Counted from the stretch's first letter, positions 8,571 to 16,209 are shown. The stretch: 64,000 bases of DNA from Streptomyces sp. NRRL WC-3626 (GCF_000718785.1 NZ_JOCA01000018.1:124001-188000), one strand, 5' to 3'. The notes: generated by a model from the letters alone, not told the origin. Numbers and translations are program-made.

Positions 8571-8713
8571 GGGTGCCCGAGAAACGAGTCGGCGACGGAG
8601 ACGAGTCAGGCGCGTCTTCCCATTCCGCCACACCGGCCCGAAGCCGATGACGGGATTCGAACCCGCAGTGAACCCGATCCGAGAAGTATCCGCTGCCTGC
8701 GCACCGGGCACCC
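8571..8713 (-). ncRNA. Y RNA-like noncoding RNA with permuted Leu-tRNA-like module (YrlA type)
   Basis: On the minus strand the ends pair in a perfect 9-bp stem (8705-8713 with 8571-8579). A second stem (8689-8696 with 8592-8599) leads to a tRNA-like fold in circularly permuted order. An anticodon-stem equivalent (8673-8677 with 8606-8610) comes first, then a T arm GCGGG-TTCGAAT-CCCGT (8666-8650). Next is a 7-bp acceptor stem (8643-8649 with 8631-8637) closed by the loop TTCGG, then TG and a D arm GCG-GAATGGGAAGA-CGC (8628-8612). No CCA end exists because the acceptor is sealed. The D loop looks like a class II (Leu) tRNA. Bacterial YrlA RNAs are known for this kind of tRNA mimicry and bind Rsr. 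The exact ends are estimates. Confidence 0.82.
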
Positions 8714-8787
8714 ACCGAATGCCGCACTTCCCGAGATCAATTCGGCGGCGGCCTGGATTCGATCGCAACGAAGGAGCCGTCGCCCGC

Positions 8788-8957
8788 GCACCGGGAGGTG
8801 CATGAAGTTGTAGGTGTCCAGAGATCGAGGCCGGCGGAACCGACAGTGGTGCTCTAACCCCTGAGCTACACCGGCATGTTGTGCCGGCGACGGGACTCGA
8901 ACCCGTGACCGCCCCATTATGAGTGGAAGTAGGTCCTGCCTTCGCACCTGGACGTGC
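8788..8957 (-). ncRNA. Y RNA-like noncoding RNA with permuted class I tRNA-like module (YrlA type)
   Basis: On the minus strand the terminal arms 8944-8957 and 8788-8801 pair as 6 bp plus 4 bp around a 4x4 internal loop, like the bulged Ro-binding helix of Y RNAs. Inside is a permuted tRNA. The anticodon-stem equivalent is 8914-8918 with 8845-8849. The T arm is ACGGG-TTCGAGT-CCCGT (8906-8890). The 8-bp acceptor stem (8882-8889 with 8869-8876) is capped by CAACA. Then come TA and a D arm GCTC-AGGGGTTA-GAGC (8866-8851). The D-loop GG and T-loop TTC needed for elbow contacts are kept. A TAGAGT hexamer (8961-8966, minus) lies just upstream as a possible -10 box. Confidence 0.83.
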
Positions 8958-8960
8958 ATC

Positions 8961-8966
8961 ACTCTA
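8961..8966 (-). promoter_or_regulatory. Possible -10 element for the Y RNA / rsr transcript
   Basis: TAGAGT on the minus strand ends four bases before the first base of the Y RNA terminal stem, which would put the transcript start at about that stem. No good -35 match is visible 16-19 bp upstream, so this is a weak call based on position. Confidence 0.35.
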
Positions 8967-8999
8967 GGAGGGCGGCCGTCGGACGGGCGAGCGAATTAA

Positions 9000-10436
9000 T
9001 CAGCGGCGCTTCTGCCGCTTCCAGGGGCCGGTGATGGCGAGCATGATGCCCGGTTCCTGGATGTTGGCGTACAGGGTCTTCCCGTCGGGCGAGAAGGTCA
9101 CGCCGGTGAATTCGCTGAACTCGGGTTCCTCCTCGGTGCCGATGTTCAGTTCGTTCCGGGCGATGGGATAGGTGCGTCCGCTGTCGGTGGCCCCGAACAG
9201 ATGCTGCACGCCCTCCCCGTCCTCGGCGATGATCAGGCCGCCGTACGGCGAGACGGTGATGTTGTCGGGGCCGTCGAGGGCGCCGTCCCTCGCCGGGTCC
9301 CGGTTGACGCCGAGCAGCACCTTCAGGGTGAGGGTGCGGTGCCGGGGGTCGTAGAACCAGACCTGCCCGTCGTGCCGCACGGGGCTCTCCTCGCGGGCGT
9401 AGGAGGAGACGATGTACGCCCCGCCGTCGCCCCACCACATGCCCTCCAGTTTGCGGGCGCGGGTGACCTCGCCGTCCTCGAACTGCTCGCGCACGTCGGT
9501 GGTCCGGGCGTCGCGGTCGGGTACCTCCACCCAGTCGACGCCGTACACGGTGCCGGTTCTCGTGGCGCGGGAGAGGTCGTCGACGTAACGGCCGCCGGAG
9601 TCGTAGCACTTGGGCGCCTGGAGGAGGCCGGCGTCGTCGACGAGGGTGCGCAGGGCGCGGGGGCCGTGGCGGAAGCCCTCGGGCGGGGTCCAGCGGTAGA
9701 ACAGGCCGTTGGGTTCGTCGGCGTCCTCGGTGAGGTAGGCGTGGCCGCGCCTGGCGTCGATGACGACGGCCTCGTGGTCGTAACGGCCGAAGAACTTCAG
9801 CGGCTTGGGGTCGCGGTTGGCGCGCCGGTCGACGGGGTCGACCTCGAAGACGTAGCCGTGGTCCTTGGTCATGCCGTTCTCGCCGGCCCGGTCGGAGTTC
9901 TCCTCGCAGGTGAGCCAGGTGCCCCAGGGGGTGGTGCCGCCGGCGCAGTTCTGGGCGGTGCCGGCGATGCCGACCCATTCGGCGACGCCGCCGTCGGGGC
10001 GGACCTCGACGACGGTGCAGCCGCCGGGCGCGGCCGGGTCGTACACCAGGCCCTCGGCGAGCGGGACCGGGAACTCGACCTCGTCGCGGGGGCCGTCGAT
10101 CTCGTGGTTGTTGACCAGGAGGGTGCTGCCGCGCGGTCCGGGGAAGGCGGCGGTGCCGTCGTGGTCGGCCGGGGTGAACTCCCCCGACTCCAGGCGGGTT
10201 CCGCCGCTCCGGGTGAGCACGCGGTACGTGAACCCGGCGGGCAGGGCCAGCAGTCCGGCGGGGTCGGCGAGGAACGGTCCGTACCCCACTCCGCCGTGCC
10301 GCCCGGTCTCCTCGTCCGCGCCGGCGGTGGCGAGGGCGTGGGGTGCGGAGGCGAGGACGGCCACACTGCCCGCCAGCGCGACACCGGCACCGGCGACCGC
10401 GGACGTCCTGGTGAAGTCCCTGCGGGTGAGCGACAT
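9000..10436 (-). CDS. Tat-exported DUF839/PhoX-like protein
   Basis: This 478-aa protein starts at the ATG at 10436 with AGGAGA seven bases upstream. The N-terminus MSLTRRDFTRTSAVAGAG carries a twin-arginine motif (RRDFT) followed by a hydrophobic stretch ending at ALA, so it should be folded and metal-loaded before export. The body is a beta-propeller DUF839 protein: VNNHEIDGPRDEV, GGTTPWGTWLTCEEN, EVDPVD, GRYDHEAVVIDARRGHAYLTEDA, and near the end ITVSPYGGLIIAEDGEGVQHLFG. PhoX alkaline phosphatases share this fold and the TCEEN element; activity here is inferred. It is monocistronic. The 128 bp before it hold a small hairpin and presumably its promoter. Confidence 0.85.
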   Translation of the reverse strand: MSLTRRDFTRTSAVAGAGVALAGSVAVLASAPHALATAGADEETGRHGGVGYGPFLADPAGLLALPAGFTYRVLTRSGGTRLESGEFTPADHDGTAAFPGPRGSTLLVNNHEIDGPRDEVEFPVPLAEGLVYDPAAPGGCTVVEVRPDGGVAEWVGIAGTAQNCAGGTTPWGTWLTCEENSDRAGENGMTKDHGYVFEVDPVDRRANRDPKPLKFFGRYDHEAVVIDARRGHAYLTEDADEPNGLFYRWTPPEGFRHGPRALRTLVDDAGLLQAPKCYDSGGRYVDDLSRATRTGTVYGVDWVEVPDRDARTTDVREQFEDGEVTRARKLEGMWWGDGGAYIVSSYAREESPVRHDGQVWFYDPRHRTLTLKVLLGVNRDPARDGALDGPDNITVSPYGGLIIAEDGEGVQHLFGATDSGRTYPIARNELNIGTEEEPEFSEFTGVTFSPDGKTLYANIQEPGIMLAITGPWKRQKRR

Positions 10437-10510
10437 GCTGTCTCCTGTGACGTGGGCCGTGCGGGGGTGACGAACCCGCGCGTCCGTCACGCTCCCGCCC
10501 TCGCCTGAAC

Positions 10511-10527
10511 GCCGGTTGAACACCGGC
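10511..10527 (-). terminator. Short hairpin after the acidic unknown gene
   Basis: GCCGGT (10511-10516) and ACCGGC (10522-10527) form a 6-bp stem with a 5-nt loop, 38 bp past the stop of the gene ending at 10565. It is short and has no T tract, so termination is only plausible. Confidence 0.35.
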
Positions 10528-10564
10528 GGCCACGGGACTTCTCGGTTCCGTGAACCGCGCGGGC

Positions 10565-12001
10565 TCAGCCCCCGTGCTGCGACCTGGCCTTGAACGCGGC
10601 CTTCCGCGCCTCCTTGGCGATCCGCTTGTCGGGGTGCAGCCGTCCCATGGCCTCCAGTACGTCCGCGGTGGCCGGGTGCTCCACGCGCCAGGCGGTGTCG
10701 AAGAAGCCGCTGTGCTGCCGTGCCAGCCCTTCCACCAGGGAGCGCAGTTCCTCGGAGTTGCCCTCGGCGGCCAGCTGGGCGGCGACCGTGTCGATGGTCA
10801 GCCAGAAGATCAGGCTCTGGGACGGCGCCGGCACATCGGCGGCGCCGTGTTCGGCCAGCCACACCCGGGCCAGCCCGCCGAGCTCGGGGTCGTCGAGCAC
10901 CTCCCGCAGCGCGGGCTGCGCCGAGGCGCCGACCAGCGACAGCGCCTGCTGGCAGCGCAGCCGCCGCAACGGCGCCCCCTCGTCCACGCCCCGTGCCGCG
11001 GCCAGCAGCTCGCGGGCGGCGGCCAGCGGCTCACGCCGGTCCAGCCACCGCACGGTCTCCGCGTGGGCGGCGGCGGGCGGGAAGACGGCGGTGCCGTCGA
11101 GGAGGGCGTCCGCGCCCTTGTCCACCAGGTCGCCCACCGCCGGTGCCTCGAACCCGGCCTCCAGCAGCCGGGCGCGCAGCCCGTACAGCCCGAGGGGGGT
11201 CAGCCGCACCATGCCGTAGCGGGAGACGTCGGTCTCGTCCACCGGCGCGGCGGGTTCCTCGCCGGCGTCGGCCATCAGCGCCTCGTCCACGGGCGTGTAG
11301 GCGACGAGCCCGGCCGGCTCCAGCATGCGGAACTGGTCGTCCAGCCGCATCATGGCGTCGGAGACCTGCTCCAGGACGTCGTTGGTGGGTTCGGCCATGT
11401 CGTCGGGCACGATCACGGACGCGGCCAGCGCGGGCAGCGGCACCGGCGCCCCGGTCCCGGTCTCGTCCCCGACGGTCAGCAGGTACAGGTTTCCGAGCAC
11501 CCCGTCCAGGAAGTCGGCCTCGGCGTCGGGATCCCAGTCCAGCGCCTCGAGGTCCAGCTCCCCCGGGCCCTCGCCGTCGGCGAGGGCGTCGACCAGCCCG
11601 CCCAGATCGGGCACGCTCGCGTCCGCGAGCACGGTCTCCAGAGCCGCGAGCCACACCTCGAGCACGTCCTGCGGCGCGCCCCCGGTGAGCGCGGCGAGGG
11701 CGTCTCCCGCCGCGACCGTCCCCTCCTCCTCGTCGGTCACCTCGACGAGTCCGGCGTCCACGGCGACACGCCAGGCCTCACTGGCGTCCGCCGCGGCGTC
11801 GTCCCCGGTAAGCCCCAGTTCGGCGGCGGCCGCGGGCAGTTGCTCGTCGACGAGCCCGCCCCCGGCGTCGACCCGGGTGTCCGCCCCGGCCCAGCGGGCG
11901 AGCCGGGCGGCCCGGGACAGCAGCGGGGTGGACAGGGCGTCGCGCGCCAGCTCCGCCTCGGGACGCAACCGCGCGGGCGGCAGGATGGAGCTGTCTGACA
12001 T
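10565..12001 (-). CDS. Conserved acidic actinobacterial protein of unknown function
   Basis: I do not recognise a named family. The protein is 478 aa, soluble, with no signal peptide or membrane helix, and strongly acidic in its first half (runs such as VTDEEEGTV and DPDAEADFLDGVL). The C-terminal third reads like repeated alpha-helical pairs (ARVWLAEHGAADVP, LRSLVEGLARQHSGFFDTAWRV), which resembles HEAT-type solenoids. The tail is basic (KEARKAAFKARSQHGG). The ATG at 12001 follows a GGAGAAA-like site. It is transcribed alone, divergent from a secreted nuclease. Streptomyces homologues are usually listed as hypothetical. Confidence 0.75.
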   Translation of the reverse strand: MSDSSILPPARLRPEAELARDALSTPLLSRAARLARWAGADTRVDAGGGLVDEQLPAAAAELGLTGDDAAADASEAWRVAVDAGLVEVTDEEEGTVAAGDALAALTGGAPQDVLEVWLAALETVLADASVPDLGGLVDALADGEGPGELDLEALDWDPDAEADFLDGVLGNLYLLTVGDETGTGAPVPLPALAASVIVPDDMAEPTNDVLEQVSDAMMRLDDQFRMLEPAGLVAYTPVDEALMADAGEEPAAPVDETDVSRYGMVRLTPLGLYGLRARLLEAGFEAPAVGDLVDKGADALLDGTAVFPPAAAHAETVRWLDRREPLAAARELLAAARGVDEGAPLRRLRCQQALSLVGASAQPALREVLDDPELGGLARVWLAEHGAADVPAPSQSLIFWLTIDTVAAQLAAEGNSEELRSLVEGLARQHSGFFDTAWRVEHPATADVLEAMGRLHPDKRIAKEARKAAFKARSQHGG

Positions 12002-12186
12002 CGGCTGTTTCTCCTAGGACCTCTCACGTCTCAACAACTCAGCCTAGACGGATTTCCACCCATGCCGCCCGCTTCATCTCCTCTTCAGGGTGCGTACATG
12101 GCCGAAACCTTGACAAGTGGCCTGGCCCGGCTGGAGATTGACGCGCGTAGAAATGGGCGGGTCACATGATTCCCGGAGGAATTCCG

Positions 12187-14004
12187 TTGCCGAGCAAGTC
12201 GTCCGCGCGCCTCGCCGCGCTCACCGTCGCCGCCGCGTGCTGCGCGGCGTCCGCCGTCGTCCTCACGACTCCCGCGCACGCCGACACGGTGCGCATCCAT
12301 GACATCCAGGGCGGCACCCGCACCTCGCCGCTGGCGGGACAGCAGGTCACCGACGTGACCGGGATCGTCACCGGTGTCCGCGCCTACGGCTCGTCCCGCG
12401 GCTTCTGGATCCAGGATCCCGCCCCCGACGCCGACCCGGCCACCAGCGAGGGCGTCTTCGTCTTCACGAGCTCCACGCCGAAGGGTGTCGCGGTGGGCGA
12501 CGCCGTGACGGTCTCCGGCACGGTCTCGGAGTACGTCCCCGGCGGCACGTCCTCCGGTAACCAGTCCCTGACGGAGATCACCCGGCCCGTCTTCACGGTC
12601 GTCTCCAGCGGCAACCCCCTCCCCGCCCCCACCGGGCTCGACGCACGCTCGGTCCCGGCCGCCTACACCGCCGAGCCGAACGGCTCGGTCAACGCGCTCC
12701 CCCTGCGCCCCGCCGAGTACGCCCTGGACCTCTACGAGTCCCTGGAGGGCATGACCGTACAGGTGGCGGACACCCGCGTCGTGGGCGCCACCGACCCGTA
12801 CACCGAACTCTGGGTCACGGTGAAGCCCCACGAGCACCGCAACCAGCGGGGCGGCACGGTCTACGGCTCCTACGACGCCCAGAACACGGGCCGCCTCCAG
12901 ATCCAGTCGCTGGGCCAGGCGTCCGACTTCCCCGACGCGAACGTCGGCGACACCCTCGCCGGAAGGACCACGGGCCCCCTGGACTACAACCAGTTCGGCG
13001 GCTACACCCTGGTGGCCGGCGAGCTGGGCACCCTGAAGCCCGGGAACCTGCGCCGCGAGTCGACTCGGACGCAGCACACCGGCGAACTGGCGATCGCGAC
13101 GTACAACGTCGAGAACCTGGACCCCTCCGACGGCACCTTCGCCGCCCACGCCGCCGCGATCGTGAACAACCTCAAGTCCCCCGACATCGTGTCCCTGGAG
13201 GAGATCCAGGACAACAACGGCGCCACGGACGACGGCACGGTCGCGGCCGACCGGACGATGGCCGGGCTGATCGACGCCATCGAGGCGGCGGGCGGACCCC
13301 GCTACGACTGGCGCTCCATCGACCCCGCCGACAAGCAGGACGGCGGCGAACCGGGCGGCAACATCCGCCAGGCCTTCCTCTTCAACCCCGCGCGGGTCTC
13401 CTTCACCGACCGCGCGGGCGGCGACGCCACCACGCCCACCGACATCACGAGGATCCGGGGCAAGGCGGCCCTGACCCTCTCCCCCGGCCGTATCGACCCG
13501 GGCTCCGAGGCCTTCACCGACAGCCGCAAGCCCCTGGCCGGCGAGTTCACCTTCCGGGGCCGCACGGTCGTCGTCATCGCCAACCACTTCGCCTCCAAGG
13601 GCGGCGACCAGGGCCTGACGTCGCAGTACCAGCCCCCGTCCCGCGGCTCGGAGACCCAGCGTCACCTCCAGGCGAAGGCGGTCCACGACTTCACGGCGAA
13701 GATCCTCAAGGCACAGAGGAACGCCGCCGTGGTGGCCCTGGGCGACATCAACGATTTCGAGTTCTCCACGACCACGGAACTCCTCGAAGGCGAGAACACC
13801 CTCTGGTCGGCGATCAGGTCCCTCCCCCGCCCGGAGCGTTACTCGTACGTCTACCAGGGCAACAGCCAGGCCCTGGACCAGATCCTGATCAGCCCGTCGA
13901 TCAGGCGGGGCCACCGCTTCAGCTACGACAGCGTGCACATCAACGCGGAGTTCCACGACCAGGTCAGCGACCACGACCCGCAGGTGCTCCGCTTCCGCCC
14001 GTAG
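12187..14004 (+). CDS. Secreted endonuclease/exonuclease/phosphatase-family nuclease
   Basis: This is an extracellular nuclease of the ExeM/YhcR type, 605 aa from the TTG at 12187. GGAGGA lies six bases upstream of that TTG. The in-frame ATG at 12166 precedes this ribosome-binding site, so it was rejected. A signal peptide ends near ALA-like THPAHA (residue about 32). Residues about 35-290 form an OB-fold region (VRIHDIQGGTRTSPLAG, GFWIQDP). Residues about 300-600 are the EEP catalytic domain, with metal and catalytic residues in ATYNVENLD, SLEEIQDN, NHFASKGG, LGDINDFE and SDHDPQVLRF. It probably degrades extracellular DNA for phosphate or nitrogen. Confidence 0.9.
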   Translation: MPSKSSARLAALTVAAACCAASAVVLTTPAHADTVRIHDIQGGTRTSPLAGQQVTDVTGIVTGVRAYGSSRGFWIQDPAPDADPATSEGVFVFTSSTPKGVAVGDAVTVSGTVSEYVPGGTSSGNQSLTEITRPVFTVVSSGNPLPAPTGLDARSVPAAYTAEPNGSVNALPLRPAEYALDLYESLEGMTVQVADTRVVGATDPYTELWVTVKPHEHRNQRGGTVYGSYDAQNTGRLQIQSLGQASDFPDANVGDTLAGRTTGPLDYNQFGGYTLVAGELGTLKPGNLRRESTRTQHTGELAIATYNVENLDPSDGTFAAHAAAIVNNLKSPDIVSLEEIQDNNGATDDGTVAADRTMAGLIDAIEAAGGPRYDWRSIDPADKQDGGEPGGNIRQAFLFNPARVSFTDRAGGDATTPTDITRIRGKAALTLSPGRIDPGSEAFTDSRKPLAGEFTFRGRTVVVIANHFASKGGDQGLTSQYQPPSRGSETQRHLQAKAVHDFTAKILKAQRNAAVVALGDINDFEFSTTTELLEGENTLWSAIRSLPRPERYSYVYQGNSQALDQILISPSIRRGHRFSYDSVHINAEFHDQVSDHDPQVLRFRP

Positions 14005-14036
14005 GGAAGCACGACCGCCCACGACGGTGGGAGGCC

Positions 14037-14062
14037 GGGGCCGGGGCACACGCCCCGGCCCC
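14037..14062 (+). terminator. GC hairpin terminator between nuclease gene and convergent gene
   Basis: A perfect 11-bp stem (14037-14047 and 14052-14062) with the tetraloop ACAC lies 32 bp after the nuclease stop and 60 bp before the convergent gene end at 14122. It can serve both strands. Confidence 0.75.
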
Positions 14063-14121
14063 ACCACGGAACCGAGGGCGCCGCGCGCACCTTCACCGCA
14101 CCGGAGGCCGCGCCGCGGGCC

Positions 14122-14469
14122 TCAGCACCGATGGCGCCGCACCATCACGCCGGCGACCGCCACGCCCACCACCGCGGAGCCGATGAGCACCGGCTTGCGA
14201 TACCGCGCCCCGGCCTCCCCCGCACTGCTCCGCATCTGCACGGTCATCGCCCCGGCCCGGTCACGGAGTTCGTCGGCCCGCGCCCGAGCACGCGCCTTCA
14301 CGTCCATCTTCCCGGCCAACTCCTCCACGGTGTCGCCGAGTTCGTGACGCGTCCGCTCGATCTCCCGCCGCAGCTCGTCCGGCCCCTTGGCCCCGCGCCC
14401 GGCGGCCGCGGCCTCCGCGCCGGCATCCAGATGGGCCCCGGACCCCGCGCGCCTCACCTCGTGCGTCAT
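14122..14469 (-). CDS. DUF3618-type membrane-anchored protein
   Basis: This is a 115-aa protein with the DUF3618 core: GPDELRREIERTRHELGDTVEELAGKMDVKARARARADELRDRAG in outline, a charged helix with the ERTR..L..TV..L pattern. It is followed by a C-terminal membrane segment (VLIGSAVVGVAVAGVMV) and basic tail. Its ATG at 14469 overlaps the stop of the Holin-X gene (ATGA). The pair is common in actinobacteria, and DUF3618 and Holin-X proteins are thought to be small cell-envelope proteins of unknown role. An upstream extension to 14631 would overlap the neighbour extensively and was rejected. Confidence 0.82.
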   Translation of the reverse strand: MTHEVRRAGSGAHLDAGAEAAAAGRGAKGPDELRREIERTRHELGDTVEELAGKMDVKARARARADELRDRAGAMTVQMRSSAGEAGARYRKPVLIGSAVVGVAVAGVMVRRHRC

Positions 14470-14882
14470 CGGTGCGCCCTTCCCTTGATCTCCTCGACAT
14501 CGGCCTTCACGCTGCCCATGGTCCGCTCGGGCTTGGGCGGCGTGGCCCGGCGCAACTGCCCCCGGCCCGCCAGCGCCAGCACACCGGCGATGAGGAACAG
14601 CACCCCGGTGACGATCAGCGCCGCCGCCCACAGCGGCAGCACGAGATCCAGCGCAACGACACCGGTGGCGGCCATCGCGAGCAGTCCGGCGTAGCCGAAG
14701 GCCCCCGCCGCGCCCAGCATCCCGCCGCCGAGCCCCGCGCGGCGCCCCTTCTCCGCCAGTTCCTCCTTGGCGAGCGCCACTTCCTGCCGTGCCAGCCGCG
14801 AGATCTGTTCGGTGGCCTGTCCGACGAGTTCACCCACACTGTGCTCGTCACGTACCGGCCGTCGCTCGATGGTTCCGGTCAC
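14466..14882 (-). CDS. Actinobacterial Holin-X family membrane protein
   Basis: This 138-aa protein matches the Holin-X family (PF07332). An N-terminal amphipathic stretch SVGELVGQATEQISRLARQEVALAKEEL in outline is followed by two membrane helices (about 60-85 and 90-112). The GTG at 14882 has GAGGAGG seven bases upstream and was preferred to the earlier ATG at 14945, which has no such site. Despite the family name it is a chromosomal core gene here with no phage neighbours. It is coupled by ATGA to the DUF3618 gene. Confidence 0.82.
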   Translation of the reverse strand: MTGTIERRPVRDEHSVGELVGQATEQISRLARQEVALAKEELAEKGRRAGLGGGMLGAAGAFGYAGLLAMAATGVVALDLVLPLWAAALIVTGVLFLIAGVLALAGRGQLRRATPPKPERTMGSVKADVEEIKGRAHR

Positions 14883-15015
14883 GATGCGCCTCCTCTCGGG
14901 ATCGGGCCCCCCGGGTACCCCTCCCCCAGCGGCGCTATCCATCAAGGAACGCTTACTGGTAAGGGCCAGAACATTTAAGTAGACCTACGCCGACCACCCG
15001 CCAGACACTACCCCC

Positions 15016-15948
15016 ATGACCCCACCGCCCTCCGCCCCCCTGGGCCGCACCCTGTGCGCGATGATCACCCCGTTCACCCCCACCGGCGCTCTCGACCTCG
15101 ACGGCGCCCAGCGTCTCGCCGACCATCTGGTCACCGAGGGCTGCGACGGCCTGGTCCTCTCGGGGACCACGGGCGAGTCCCCCACCACCACCGACGCGGA
15201 GAAGTCGTCCCTCGTCCGGGCGGTACGCGAGGCGATCGGCACACGCGCCACGATCGTCGCCGGCATCGGCACCCCCGACACCGCCCACACCACGCACCTC
15301 GCCCGGGAGGCGGAGAAGGCGGGCGCGGACGCCCTGCTCGCGGTGGCCCCGTACTACAGCCGCCCCCCGCAGGACGCGATCGAGGCCCACTTCCTCACCG
15401 TCGCCGACGCGACGGCCCTCCCTCTCGTCCTGTACGACATCCCGTCCCGCACGGGAGTCCGCATCGAACCGGCGACGATCCTCCGCCTCGCGGACCACCC
15501 CCGCGTCACGGCGGTCAAGGACTGCTCGTACGACTTCCTGGCCGCGCAGAAGCTCATGTCGCGCACGGACCTCGCGTACTACGCGGGCTGCGACGAACAC
15601 AACCTGGCCCTCTACTCGGTGGGCGCCGCCGGCTGCGTCAGCACGGTCGCCAACGTGGCCCCGGCCCACATCCGCGCGGTCCTGGACGCCTACGACGCGG
15701 GTGACACGAGAAGGGCGACCCACCTCCAGCACCGTCTGACCCCCCTCATCGAGGCGATGATGGCGAAGGGCCTCCCCGGCACGGTCACCGCGAAGGCGCT
15801 CCTCCCCACGCTGGGTCTCCCCGCGGGCCCGGTGCGCCCGCCACTGCAGCCGGCCGACCGTGCGACGACCGCCGGACTCGAGGCGGAGTACCGGAACCTG
15901 ACAGCCGCTCGGCCCAGGACGGAAGGGCCGCGTCACGTGGGAACGTGA
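15016..15948 (+). CDS. dapA: 4-hydroxy-tetrahydrodipicolinate synthase
   Basis: DapA condenses pyruvate with aspartate semialdehyde, the first step committed to lysine and diaminopimelate. The 310-aa TIM barrel shows the pyruvate site SGTTGESPT (about 50), the catalytic tyrosine region APYYSRP and LVLYDIPSRTG (about 140), and the Schiff-base lysine in VTAVKDCS (about 165). The C-terminus is a little long, and its last codons lie inside a terminator stem. dapD follows about 390 bp further on the opposite strand, so the pathway genes are near each other but not in one operon. There is no clear ribosome-binding site within the usual distance of the ATG, so the start is by homology. Confidence 0.93.
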   Translation: MTPPPSAPLGRTLCAMITPFTPTGALDLDGAQRLADHLVTEGCDGLVLSGTTGESPTTTDAEKSSLVRAVREAIGTRATIVAGIGTPDTAHTTHLAREAEKAGADALLAVAPYYSRPPQDAIEAHFLTVADATALPLVLYDIPSRTGVRIEPATILRLADHPRVTAVKDCSYDFLAAQKLMSRTDLAYYAGCDEHNLALYSVGAAGCVSTVANVAPAHIRAVLDAYDAGDTRRATHLQHRLTPLIEAMMAKGLPGTVTAKALLPTLGLPAGPVRPPLQPADRATTAGLEAEYRNLTAARPRTEGPRHVGT

Positions 15949-15956
15949 CGCGGCCC
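15925..15956 (+). terminator. 13-bp perfect hairpin spanning the dapA stop codon
   Basis: The arms 15925-15937 and 15944-15956 are exact complements with a 6-nt loop. The dapA stop (15946-15948) is inside the right arm, so the last protein residues (GPRHVGT) are encoded by the stem. It also sits 20 bp beyond the convergent gene ending at 15976 and may act on both strands. Confidence 0.75.
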
Positions 15957-15975
15957 GGCACGCCGAAGCGCGTGC

Positions 15976-16209
15976 TCAGTCCCAGACGTACCCGTCCCCG
16001 AACAGCAGGGTGTGTTCCAGTACGTCCTCGGCGGGATCGTCGATCTGACCGGCGTTGATCAGTCCGACGCGGTGGCCGTTGTGGGAGGCGGAGTTGGTCT
16101 CGTCCGCGTACGCGGGACCGGCCAGTGCGCCGCACAGTGTCAGCGCGGCGGCCGTCCCCGACACCGCGACCGCCCGGCGCAGCACGCCCCTCGCCCACTC
16201 GTTCGTCAT
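15976..16209 (-). CDS. Small exported peptide of unknown function
   Basis: I do not recognise the family. This is a 77-aa precursor: MTNEWARGVLRRAVAVSGT starts a signal peptide with a basic start, a hydrophobic core (AAALTLCGALAG) and a likely cleavage after AYA at about residue 39. The mature part is only about 38 aa, acidic and polar, with ASHNGHRVGLINAGQ and the end HTLLFGDGYVWD rich in aromatics. It has no cysteine for disulfides and only a weak likeness to chaplin size. The ATG at 16209 is the nearest start giving a proper signal peptide, but no strong ribosome-binding site is seen. It lies between dapA and dapD. Confidence 0.6.
   Translation of the reverse strand: MTNEWARGVLRRAVAVSGTAAALTLCGALAGPAYADETNSASHNGHRVGLINAGQIDDPAEDVLEHTLLFGDGYVWD

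Noticed and set aside
8606..8918. Two canonical tRNA genes on the minus strand
   Set aside because: TTCGAAT/TTCGAGT loops and D-arm-like sequences are present, but the T arm precedes the D arm and the acceptor strands are joined by a 5-nt loop, so no normal tRNA can form in this order.
14466..14882. Phage holin or prophage remnant
   Set aside because: The Holin-X family is chromosomal in actinobacteria. The partner is a DUF3618 protein and no phage structural, lysin or integrase genes are nearby.
14946..15015. Lysine riboswitch before dapA
   Set aside because: Only 70 bp separate the genes and no lysine-riboswitch core or multi-helix structure can be drawn.
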